37,211 nucleotides of DNA, from the NCBI GenBank assembly GCA_043747835.1, contig JAYTOK010000038.1, positions 1 through 37,211 on the forward strand, read 5' to 3'. Source of the stretch: CADEED01 sp043747835 (GTDB lineage: Bacteria > Pseudomonadota > Gammaproteobacteria > Steroidobacterales > Steroidobacteraceae). The position numbers and the translations under genes were made by a program. Below, piece by piece: positions 22,524 through 29,785 of the stretch (position 1 is the first letter of the stretch; the number at the start of each line of letters is the position of its first letter). Under the pieces are notes generated by a model that saw nothing but the letters and a program-made list of their open reading frames with translations, was not told the DNA's origin and ran no database searches.

Positions 22524-24980
22524 GTGGAAGCCTCGCCGTCATACGAATCGAACGTCGTCCTGCGCACCCCGCAGGGCGAATCGCATTACGGCGCGCGCGT
22601 CGCGATCGACCCCGCCACGGGCGTGATGCAGGCGCTGCATCACGACGTCACGGTGGACGAGGCGCACGCGACGTTGCGCGTGATCGCGGGACGCTGGTTG
22701 CTGGACGCCGCGAGCGGCGGACGCATCGCCATCAACGCGGTGCCGGTGGCCGGCGCGCGGCTCGTGCTCGCGGGCGACGTCATCACCATCGCCGGCTCGC
22801 AACTCCTCGTCGAAGAAGCCTCGCCGCAAACTCTCGCGCTGCGCCGCTTCGATCTCGTCGGCAACGAAACGCTGCCGCCCGTCGCGGACACGGTCAAGAC
22901 GTTGGAGCCGCCCGCCGAAGATCTCGCGATCGACATGGGCGAAGTGCCGCGCATCGACGGAGTCGCGAGTCCTCGCACGAGCTCGACCCGTCGCAGTGGT
23001 CTCAACTACGCCGCGTGGATCATGGCGATCCTGCTCGTCGCGGTGCTCGGCTTGTTCACGCTGCTGCATCCCGTCGCGCTCGATCTGCGACCCGGCGATG
23101 CGAACGTGAAATCGGTGGGCAGCTTTTCGTGGCAGTCGGCCGCGAGCGTGTTCGTGTTCCCGGGCGAACACACGTTGCGCGCCGAGCGCGAGGGATACAT
23201 TCCCGCGCAGATCCGCGTGCAGGTCGGCGGCCCGTCCGCGGCGCAGGCGCTGATCCACCTCGTCAAACTACCCGGAAAGCTGAATGTCGACACGGGCGGC
23301 GTGAAAGCGGAAATCTCCGCCGATGGCGCGCGCCTGGGCGTGGTGCCCGGCACCGTCGACGTTCCCGCGGGCGACCGGACTCTGACGTTCCGCGCGCCGC
23401 GCTACCTCGATCACGTCGAGCGGCTCACGATCGCGGGCGGCGGCGAGAAACAGGATCTGAAAGTTCAGCTCAAGCCGAATTTCGCGGTGATCACGCTCGC
23501 CTCCGTGCCCGCCGGAGCTGCGATCGAAGTCGACGGCAAGCCCGCCGGCGTCACGCCCTCCGCGGTCGAGATGGATTCGGGAATCCGCCGCGTGCAGGTG
23601 TCGTCGCCGGGCCTGCGGGTGTGGACGTCGAGCGTCGTCGTGAACGCGGGCGTGCCGCAGTCGATCGGGCCGATCACGCTCGGCGCGGCCGATGCGCGAG
23701 TCACTGTGCGGTCGATTCCGTCGGGCGCGCAGGTCACGACGGGCGGCAGCTTCCGCGGCATCACGCCGGTGACGATCGATCTGTCGCCGGGCGTCTCGCA
23801 CGCGGTGACCGTCTCGCGCGCCGGCTATGCGCCATGGACTCGCGACATCGCCGCCGAGGCCGGCAAAGACAGTGAGTACGTCGCGCGTCTCTCCGCGCTG
23901 CTCGTCGAGGTGCGCATTCAAGGCGAGCCCGCGGACGCGGAAGTGTTCGTGAACGGCGAAGCGCGCGGCAAGGCGCCGGTGTCCTTGTCGTTGCCGGCCT
24001 CGCGCCATCGTGTCGAGGTGCGCAAGGAAGGTTTCAACGCGTGGGTCAACGATCTCGCGCTCGCGCCCGGCATCGCGCGCAAGCTCGACTTCAAGCTCGT
24101 CAATCCGAAAGACGTCGTCGGCAATTCGCCGGCGCGCCTCGCGACCAAGTCGGGCGTGCGCATGCTCATCATCGCGGGCGGCACCTACACCGCGGGCAGC
24201 GACCGCCGCGAGCAGGGCCGCCGGCCCAACGAGGGCTCACACAAAGTGACACTGCTGCGGCCGTTCTACATGGGCGAGCGCGAGATCACGAACGCGCAGT
24301 TCCGGCAGTTCCGTCCCGCGCACAACTCGGGTTCATTCGGCAATCAGTCGCTCGATCTCGACAAGCAGTCCGTCTCGCGCGTCACGTGGGAAGACGCGGC
24401 GGAATTCTGCAACTGGCTCTCCGCGCAGGAAGGCCTGCCGCCCGCCTACCAGGCGTCGCCGGAAGGCGGCTTCACGCTGATCGTGCCGGTGACCCACGGA
24501 TACCGGTTGCCGACCGAAGGCGAATGGGAATTCGTCGCGCGCGCCGCGGCGAAGGGCAAACCACTCAAGTATCCGTGGGGCACCGACCTGCCGGTCGTCT
24601 CCAACACGGCCAACATCGGCGGCTCCGAGGTCGCGGGGTTGTTAGGCGGCCTCTCGGTCCTCGGGCACACCGACGAATTCGTCGCAGTGACCGCGCCGGC
24701 CCTGTTCGCGCCGAACTCGATGGGCTTCTTCGACTTCGCGGGCAACGTTTCCGAGTGGACCAACGACAAGTATCTTTCGTACGTCCCGTCCACCGCCGTG
24801 ACGGATCCGATCGGCCCAGCCGACAGCAAGGGCCACACCTACCGCGGCTCGAGCTGGCGCACGACGAACACCGGCGAGCTGCGATTCCCGTGGCGCGAGG
24901 GCGGCATCGAGGCGACGGACTTCATCGGCTTCCGCGTCGCGCGCTACGTCGCGCCAGTCGCGCCTGAGGTGTCGCAATGA
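22524..24980 (+). CDS. FHA-like / TM / PEGA repeats / SUMF1-like fusion protein
   Basis: An 818-residue single-pass protein. Residues about 8-98 look like a divergent FHA domain (DEAHATLRV, then INAVPVAGARLVLAGDVITIAG). A linker carries TLPPVADTV (116-124), close to the kinase's linker motif. The TM helix is at 161-182. About four PEGA-type repeats follow between 250 and 525 (e.g. PAGAAIEVDGKPAGVTPSAV, EPADAEVFVNGEARGKAPVSL). Residues 545-808 are a formylglycine-generating-enzyme (SUMF1/TagR-like) fold: IIAGGTYTAGS, EITNAQFRQF, RLPTEGEWEFVARAA, GNVSEWTND, GFRVAR. The copper-binding Cys pair of true FGE is absent (YRGSSWRTTNTGELRF), so this domain is probably a binding module. The start is a GTG; the 3' end overlaps the next gene by ATGA. 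Confidence 0.9.
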   Translation: MEASPSYESNVVLRTPQGESHYGARVAIDPATGVMQALHHDVTVDEAHATLRVIAGRWLLDAASGGRIAINAVPVAGARLVLAGDVITIAGSQLLVEEASPQTLALRRFDLVGNETLPPVADTVKTLEPPAEDLAIDMGEVPRIDGVASPRTSSTRRSGLNYAAWIMAILLVAVLGLFTLLHPVALDLRPGDANVKSVGSFSWQSAASVFVFPGEHTLRAEREGYIPAQIRVQVGGPSAAQALIHLVKLPGKLNVDTGGVKAEISADGARLGVVPGTVDVPAGDRTLTFRAPRYLDHVERLTIAGGGEKQDLKVQLKPNFAVITLASVPAGAAIEVDGKPAGVTPSAVEMDSGIRRVQVSSPGLRVWTSSVVVNAGVPQSIGPITLGAADARVTVRSIPSGAQVTTGGSFRGITPVTIDLSPGVSHAVTVSRAGYAPWTRDIAAEAGKDSEYVARLSALLVEVRIQGEPADAEVFVNGEARGKAPVSLSLPASRHRVEVRKEGFNAWVNDLALAPGIARKLDFKLVNPKDVVGNSPARLATKSGVRMLIIAGGTYTAGSDRREQGRRPNEGSHKVTLLRPFYMGEREITNAQFRQFRPAHNSGSFGNQSLDLDKQSVSRVTWEDAAEFCNWLSAQEGLPPAYQASPEGGFTLIVPVTHGYRLPTEGEWEFVARAAAKGKPLKYPWGTDLPVVSNTANIGGSEVAGLLGGLSVLGHTDEFVAVTAPALFAPNSMGFFDFAGNVSEWTNDKYLSYVPSTAVTDPIGPADSKGHTYRGSSWRTTNTGELRFPWREGGIEATDFIGFRVARYVAPVAPEVSQ

Positions 24981-25351
24981 AGCACGCAGCGTTGAGTCTC
25001 ATCGCCATCGGCGTCGCATCGATCGCCGCGATCGCGGCAACTTCGACCTTCCTCAACACACCGCATCGCATCGGCCCCGAAACGCCGACGGCGCAGGCGC
25101 CGGCAACACAACCGGCACCGTCTCCCGGTTCGAAACCCGCGACGAGCGAAGGCGCGAAGCCCGCTACGCCGGGCGGCGCGCCGGATTCGTCAGCGCCGAC
25201 GAACGCACCGGCCGCGGGTGGCGCGACCGACACGAAGCCAGCCGACGACGAGGCGGACAAGGATCCTTACGAAGGCATCGCCCCCGAAGAGCTGCCGCCC
25301 GATCTGCAATACACCGCGGATTCGAGCGTGAGCTTCCCGACGAACATCTGA
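24977..25351 (+). CDS. Small exported Pro/Ala/Thr-rich protein
   Basis: A 124-residue protein whose ATG overlaps the preceding stop (ATGA), so it is translationally coupled to the PEGA/SUMF1-like protein. Residues 1-24 form a signal peptide or membrane anchor; residues 30-95 are Pro/Ala/Thr rich and probably extended; the end is acidic (DDEADKDPYEGIAPEELPPDLQYTADS) with a short conserved-looking tail. No lipobox Cys is present. No family recognised. It may act as a periplasmic spacer or docking peptide in the cluster's complex. Confidence 0.75.
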   Translation: MKHAALSLIAIGVASIAAIAATSTFLNTPHRIGPETPTAQAPATQPAPSPGSKPATSEGAKPATPGGAPDSSAPTNAPAAGGATDTKPADDEADKDPYEGIAPEELPPDLQYTADSSVSFPTNI

Positions 25352-25368
25352 CCCAGACTATCTACCCC

Positions 25369-26751
25369 ATGTACGGCATCCACTTCGACCACCACACGCT
25401 CTCCATCGCCCGCGATGGCGCGTTGCTCGCGCACGAGCCGCTGGCGGTGGAGACCGGTGAGGGCGACGCAAGGGTCGGCCGCGATGCGCTCGGCGTGGCG
25501 CGCGGCCGGCCCGATGCCGTGGCGCTGACGCACTGGCGCGAGCTCGGACGCGAGATTTCCGGCCAAGGCGAAGGCAATGGCGGCGGCGCCGCGCGCAATG
25601 TCGCGCTTGAAATTCTCGCGCACCTGCGCGCGCTGGGCGTCACCGAACGTATCGACGCGATCGTCGCCATCCCCTCGGATCTCGACACCGCCGCGCTGTC
25701 GAGCCTGCGCGGCGCGCTGTCCGCCGCCGGCGTCGATGCGCGTGCCTTCGTCGACGCCGCGACGCTCGTCGCCGCGGCCGTCACCGAACGCGCGCACTAC
25801 GTCACTCTCGACGCGGGCTGGAAGTCCGCCACCGCCACGCGCGTCGCCGGCGGCGCCGAGTGCGCGTTCGAAGAGTCCTTCGTCAGCGAGCGCGCGAATC
25901 TGCTCGACGTCTACGACCTCTGGCTCGCGGCCGTTGCCGCGGCGATGGTAAAGAATACCCGCTTCGATCCGCTGCTCACGCTCGAGACCGAACAAGCATT
26001 GTTCGCGAGTCTGCCGCAGCTCGCCGCGCGCGCGGCAACCGAAGGAAAAGTCGAAGCCGCGCTCGAAGCCGGCGGCGGACGCTTCGCCGTCGAGGTCGAC
26101 GCGCAACTGTTCGCCGACGCGGCGCAGCCTTTCTACCGCGAGCTCTCGCGGCTCGCGCGTTCGGCGCGCATCGCCGGGCAGGGCGCCGCGCTCGTGCTGC
26201 CCGCCGAGTCACGCCGCTGGCCGGGATTCCTCGCGCGCCTGCTCGAGAACGAGCAGGACGGCGTCGTGATCGCGCCCGCTGGCCTCGCCGCGGTGGCGGC
26301 GTCGCGGCAGACCGCGAGCGACGAATCTCCGAGGCTGCGCCGTCATGTCGGACGCCTCGCCGATCATTCCCTCGCCGCCGACGTCGAGTACGTGTCCTCC
26401 GCGAACGTCTCGCCGGGCCGCGCATTGCCCGTCACGCACATCCTGTTCGGCGGCGACTCGATGCGCTTCCCCGAGGGTGGCGTCGTCATCGGCACCGAAG
26501 AAGTCTCGAACGTGCCGCACATCGCGCTGCCGCGCGCGGCCGCCGGCGTGTCGCGCCGGCACTGCTCGCTGCGCCGTGACGGCGAGCGCACGATCCTCGT
26601 CGATCACAGCCGCTTTGGAACCTGGGTGAATGGCGCGCGTGTGCGCGAACGTGCCGCGGTCCGTCCCGGCGATCGCGTGCGCGTCGGCACGCCCGGGGTC
26701 GAGTTCACGCTGATCTCGGCGGCGGCGGCCTCCCGCCCCGGGTCGCCATGA
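25369..26751 (+). CDS. Actin/Hsp70-like ATPase-fold protein fused to a C-terminal FHA domain
   Basis: A 460-residue cytosolic protein. Residues 1-330 have the layout of an actin/Hsp70-like ATPase: MYGIHFDHHTLSIA at the first phosphate loop, AIVAIPSDLDTAALSSLRGAL... near 98-118, and a second phosphate-like strand at YVTLDAGWKSATATRV (144-159). Both loops are degenerate: DHHT instead of DxGTT, and DAGWKS instead of DxGGGT, so ATP hydrolysis is doubtful. Residues 354-455 are an FHA domain with VSRRH (394-398) and FGTWVNGARV; the usual early Arg is replaced (VIGTEE). Its place between the kinase/PEGA genes and the VWA genes suggests a phospho-dependent cytosolic partner. Confidence 0.82.
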   Translation: MYGIHFDHHTLSIARDGALLAHEPLAVETGEGDARVGRDALGVARGRPDAVALTHWRELGREISGQGEGNGGGAARNVALEILAHLRALGVTERIDAIVAIPSDLDTAALSSLRGALSAAGVDARAFVDAATLVAAAVTERAHYVTLDAGWKSATATRVAGGAECAFEESFVSERANLLDVYDLWLAAVAAAMVKNTRFDPLLTLETEQALFASLPQLAARAATEGKVEAALEAGGGRFAVEVDAQLFADAAQPFYRELSRLARSARIAGQGAALVLPAESRRWPGFLARLLENEQDGVVIAPAGLAAVAASRQTASDESPRLRRHVGRLADHSLAADVEYVSSANVSPGRALPVTHILFGGDSMRFPEGGVVIGTEEVSNVPHIALPRAAAGVSRRHCSLRRDGERTILVDHSRFGTWVNGARVRERAAVRPGDRVRVGTPGVEFTLISAAAASRPGSP

Positions 26752-26764
26752 ATGATGGATCGCA

Positions 26765-27862
26765 ATGAAGAAAAAGCGTAGAGCATTCGAGGTCTTCACG
26801 CTGTCGTTCCTCGACTGCATCTGCTGCGGCTTCGGCGCGGTGGTGTTGTTCTACACGATCGTCCAGGCGCAGGCGGGCGCGCAGGAGATCCTGCGCCTCG
26901 ACGAGCTGACCGGCGAGGTGCGCAAGCTGGAAGAAGAAGTGCTGGTAGGCCAGAAAAACCTCGTCGTGTTGCGCAATACACTCGAGAAAACGGACGACGA
27001 CGCGGCGGCCGCGGCGGCGCGCGCGATCCGCGTCGCGAGGGAGCTCAAGGAACGGCGCGAACAGACTTCGACCTACGACAACGACAGCCTCGCGCGCCGC
27101 GAGCACATCAACAAGCTGATGGCCGACATCAGGTCACTCGACGAAGGTGTGAAACGTCTGCAGGGCGGCGCGCTCGACAAGGCGCCCGCGGGCGACAAGC
27201 GCAAGGCGTTTCGCGGCCGCGGCAATCGTCTCTACATCAGCGGGCTGCAGGTGAAGGGCAAGCGCGTGATGGTGCTGCTCGATACGTCGGCGAGCATGAT
27301 GGAAGACGACGTCGTCAAGATCATCCGCCTGCGCAACCAGCCCGAAGCCGCGCGCAAGGCCGCGCAGAAATGGCGGCGCGCGCTCGACATGGTCGAGTGG
27401 CTGGCCGCGCAGATGCCCGACAACAGCCAGTTCCAGGTTTACGGCTTCAATACCAAGTCGCGAGCCGTCCTCGGCGACACGCACGGGAAGTGGCTCGACT
27501 CGAATGACCCGCGCGTGATCAACAACGTGCTCGGGGCGACGCGCAACATCGTGCCGGGCGACGGCACCAGCCTCGTGAACGCGCTGCTGTCGGTGCGCAC
27601 GATCAATCCGCAGCCCGACCAGATCATCATCATCACCGATGGATTGCCGACACAGGGCTCGGTGCCGCCGTCGCGCAAGTTCATCAACGTGCGCGAGCGC
27701 GAGAAGCTGTTCGACGACGCCGTGAAGACGGTGAACAAGGACATGCCGATGGACATCGTGCTGCTGCCGATGAAGGGCGACCTGCTCGCCGCGCACGCGT
27801 TCTGGCGACTCGCGCGACGCACGGGCGGATCGTATGTCGTGCCCTCGCGTGACTGGCCATGA
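26765..27862 (+). CDS. Membrane-anchored VWA-domain protein 1
   Basis: A 365-residue protein. A basic start (KKKRR) is followed by the motif EVFTLSFLDCICCGFGA (residues 9-25), continuing into a TM helix to about residue 34; Cys18, Cys20 and Cys21 sit at its membrane edge. Residues 42-135 form a coiled coil. The VWA domain (about 155-365) has a complete-looking MIDAS: DTSAS (173-177), the Thr of DGTSLVNAL and the Asp of ITDGLP. By the positive-inside rule the VWA part is periplasmic. A paralogue with the same anchor follows 12 bp later. It lies 13 bp after the FHA/ATPase gene. Confidence 0.88.
   Translation: MKKKRRAFEVFTLSFLDCICCGFGAVVLFYTIVQAQAGAQEILRLDELTGEVRKLEEEVLVGQKNLVVLRNTLEKTDDDAAAAAARAIRVARELKERREQTSTYDNDSLARREHINKLMADIRSLDEGVKRLQGGALDKAPAGDKRKAFRGRGNRLYISGLQVKGKRVMVLLDTSASMMEDDVVKIIRLRNQPEAARKAAQKWRRALDMVEWLAAQMPDNSQFQVYGFNTKSRAVLGDTHGKWLDSNDPRVINNVLGATRNIVPGDGTSLVNALLSVRTINPQPDQIIIITDGLPTQGSVPPSRKFINVREREKLFDDAVKTVNKDMPMDIVLLPMKGDLLAAHAFWRLARRTGGSYVVPSRDWP
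26792..26832 (+). repeat. 41-bp direct repeat, copy 1 (VWA anchor)
   Basis: Forty-one consecutive bases encoding VFTLSFLDCICCG and the first two bases of the next Phe codon are identical to 27905-27945 in the next gene, although the rest of the two genes has diverged. Either the peptide is under very strong constraint with the same codon choice, or gene conversion keeps the copies alike. Confidence 0.85.
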
Positions 27863-27874
27863 GGGACTGACAAG

Positions 27875-28924
27875 ATGGGACTGGGCAAACGCCGCGAATT
27901 CGAAGTCTTCACGCTGTCGTTCCTCGACTGCATCTGCTGCGGCTTTGGCGCCATTATTCTCCTGCTCGTGCTCACCGATGTCGGCCGGCCCATCGTGATC
28001 GAGCGCAGCGAGAAGGATCTGAACGGCCAGATCGACGCGCTCCAGCGCCAGTTGTTCGACCTGCGCGGCGAGACGGACGTGCTCAACCGCGAACTGCAGG
28101 GACGCATCAAGGAAAAGGATGCGCAGCAGATGACGTCCGCGCAGCTCGCGGCCGAGCTCAACAAGATCCGCGGCGAGTTCAAGGCAAGCACCGGCGAGGC
28201 ATCGGTCACGAACAAGGTGGAGATGGATCTGGTCGCGCTCCACCAGACGCTCACCGCGGAAATGCAGCGCCTGCTCAAGAACCAACCCAAGCGCATCGAC
28301 ACGACGCCCGCGGTCGGCGGCATCCCGGTCGACAGCGAATACATCATCTTCGTCGTCGACACGTCGGGCAGCATGCAGTCCGACAACTGGGAAAACGCCC
28401 AGAACGTCATGAAAGAGATCCTCGACATCTACCCGAAGGTGAAGGGGCTGCAGATCCTCGACGACGAGGGCAAGCCGATGTTCCCGAGCACGAAAGGCCA
28501 GTGGTTGCAGGACACGCCGGTGCAGCGCGCGAAGGTCGTCTCCGCGATGGTGAATTGGAGGTCTTACAGCAACTCGAGCCCCGTCGAAGGCATCGGCGCG
28601 GCCGTGCAGGGCTGGTGGGCCGCGGACAAGAAGATCAGCGTCTATGTCATCGGTGACGACTTCACGGGCGGCTCCATCGAAGCGGCGCTCGCGGCCGTGC
28701 GCAAGTACAACCCGGTGGACCGCCAGGGTCGGCACCGCATCCGCATCCACGCGATCGGCATGCCCGATGGCCCGAATTCCCCGCCGTTTATCAACTCGCG
28801 GTTTGCTGCTCTAATGCGTGCGATGTGTGACGACAACGAAGGCACCTTCGTCGGGCTCACCATCGGTGGCCCGAGCTGCGCGATCAAGGTCGACGTGCTC
28901 GGCACACCCCGCTGCATCTCTTAG
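27875..28924 (+). CDS. Membrane-anchored VWA-domain protein 2
   Basis: A 349-residue paralogue of the preceding gene. It has the same anchor, EVFTLSFLDCICCGFGA (residues 10-26), running into a TM helix to about residue 34, then a coiled coil (about 42-135) and a VWA domain from about residue 155 with MIDAS DTSGS (162-166) and VIGDDFTGGS later. Outside the anchor the two proteins are only distantly similar, which suggests distinct partners, possibly as a heteromer. Cys residues near the end (PSCAIKVDVLGTPRC) could form a periplasmic disulfide. GGGACTGACAAG precedes the ATG. Confidence 0.88.
   Translation: MGLGKRREFEVFTLSFLDCICCGFGAIILLLVLTDVGRPIVIERSEKDLNGQIDALQRQLFDLRGETDVLNRELQGRIKEKDAQQMTSAQLAAELNKIRGEFKASTGEASVTNKVEMDLVALHQTLTAEMQRLLKNQPKRIDTTPAVGGIPVDSEYIIFVVDTSGSMQSDNWENAQNVMKEILDIYPKVKGLQILDDEGKPMFPSTKGQWLQDTPVQRAKVVSAMVNWRSYSNSSPVEGIGAAVQGWWAADKKISVYVIGDDFTGGSIEAALAAVRKYNPVDRQGRHRIRIHAIGMPDGPNSPPFINSRFAALMRAMCDDNEGTFVGLTIGGPSCAIKVDVLGTPRCIS
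27905..27945 (+). repeat. 41-bp direct repeat, copy 2 (VWA anchor)
   Basis: Identical to 26792-26832; encodes the same membrane-anchor peptide in the second VWA gene. Confidence 0.85.
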
Positions 28925-28948
28925 AGCGCATCAGTTGGCAGGTACAAA

Positions 28949-29785
28949 ATGAATTCGCGCCGCATTCCGCTCCTGCTCTCCGCGTCGATGCTGCTCGCGA
29001 TGGCGGGCTGCGCGAAAGTCATCGTCCGCCCCGAGGGCGAGCTGCCGCGGCCGCTCATCGTGCAGACGCCCGCGAAGGTGGGCGTGGTCGTGACACCCGA
29101 GACCGGCAACTACACGCACAAGGAATCGCGCGCGAGCGTCGATTACGAAGCGCAGCTCGGCGTGACGCACAAGCAGCTCGTCAGCGAAATCTTCAAGGCG
29201 GAGTTCACCGAGGCGAAGATGTTCGACAGCGTCGACGCGGCACGCCTCGAACCCGGCTTGCTGGCGATCTTCGAGCCGCGCATCGAGCAGTTCTCGTTCG
29301 CGAATGCGAAGGAGACGGGCGGCATCTACTGCGCCGTGACGATCCGCTACCAGATCCGCATCTACGCGCCGAGCGGCGAACTCCTCGATAACCTGACGCT
29401 GACCGGCTACGGCAGCGGGCCCGCGCCCAAGATCGGCAATGGTGAAGAAGAACTTGCGATCGCGGGGTTCGCGGCGATGCGCGACGCGGCGGCGAAATTC
29501 CTGACGCAGTTCCCGCTGCTCGAGGTCGCGAAGCCGTTGTTGGTGTCGCAGCCGCTCGTGCCCAAAGTGCAGCCGTTGCCGGGATCGCCCGAGGCCGTTG
29601 CCGTGGCGGCGGAGATCACGATCGAAGCGGTGCCGATCAACGATCCGCCGGTCGAGCAGGGGCCGGTCGCGCAGGCGCCGGGCTCGACGCCGTCTACTTC
29701 GGATCCGGCTTCGGTTCCTCCGCCTTCTCAGCAGATGGCGCCGGTGCCGGCGTCGCTGACGTCCCGGACTCGGGCGACACTCTGA
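28949..29785 (+). CDS. Lipoprotein closing the kinase/VWA cluster, unknown function
   Basis: A 278-residue protein with a lipoprotein signal ending in AMAGC (Cys21) and a GGCAGG ribosome-binding site. Residues 35-205 form an alpha/beta domain (KVGVVVTPETGNYTH..., LVSEIFKAEFTEAKMFDSVDAARL..., VTIRYQIRIYAPSGELLDNLTLTGYG) reminiscent of the auxiliary outer-membrane lipoproteins of transport systems. The last 70 residues are Pro/Ser/Ala rich. The final 92 bases are overlapped by the end of the minus-strand TPR gene. It probably supplies the outer-membrane end of the system encoded upstream. Confidence 0.78.
   Translation: MNSRRIPLLLSASMLLAMAGCAKVIVRPEGELPRPLIVQTPAKVGVVVTPETGNYTHKESRASVDYEAQLGVTHKQLVSEIFKAEFTEAKMFDSVDAARLEPGLLAIFEPRIEQFSFANAKETGGIYCAVTIRYQIRIYAPSGELLDNLTLTGYGSGPAPKIGNGEEELAIAGFAAMRDAAAKFLTQFPLLEVAKPLLVSQPLVPKVQPLPGSPEAVAVAAEITIEAVPINDPPVEQGPVAQAPGSTPSTSDPASVPPPSQQMAPVPASLTSRTRATL

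Noticed and set aside
22524..24980. Active formylglycine-generating (sulfatase-modifying) enzyme
   Set aside because: The two Cys residues of the FGE active site are missing in the C-terminal region, and no sulfatase gene is nearby.
17193..29785. A type VI secretion locus
   Set aside because: Kinase, FHA and SUMF1-like domains are present, but no TssB/C, Hcp, VgrG, ClpV, TssJ-M or similar gene is seen in the window.
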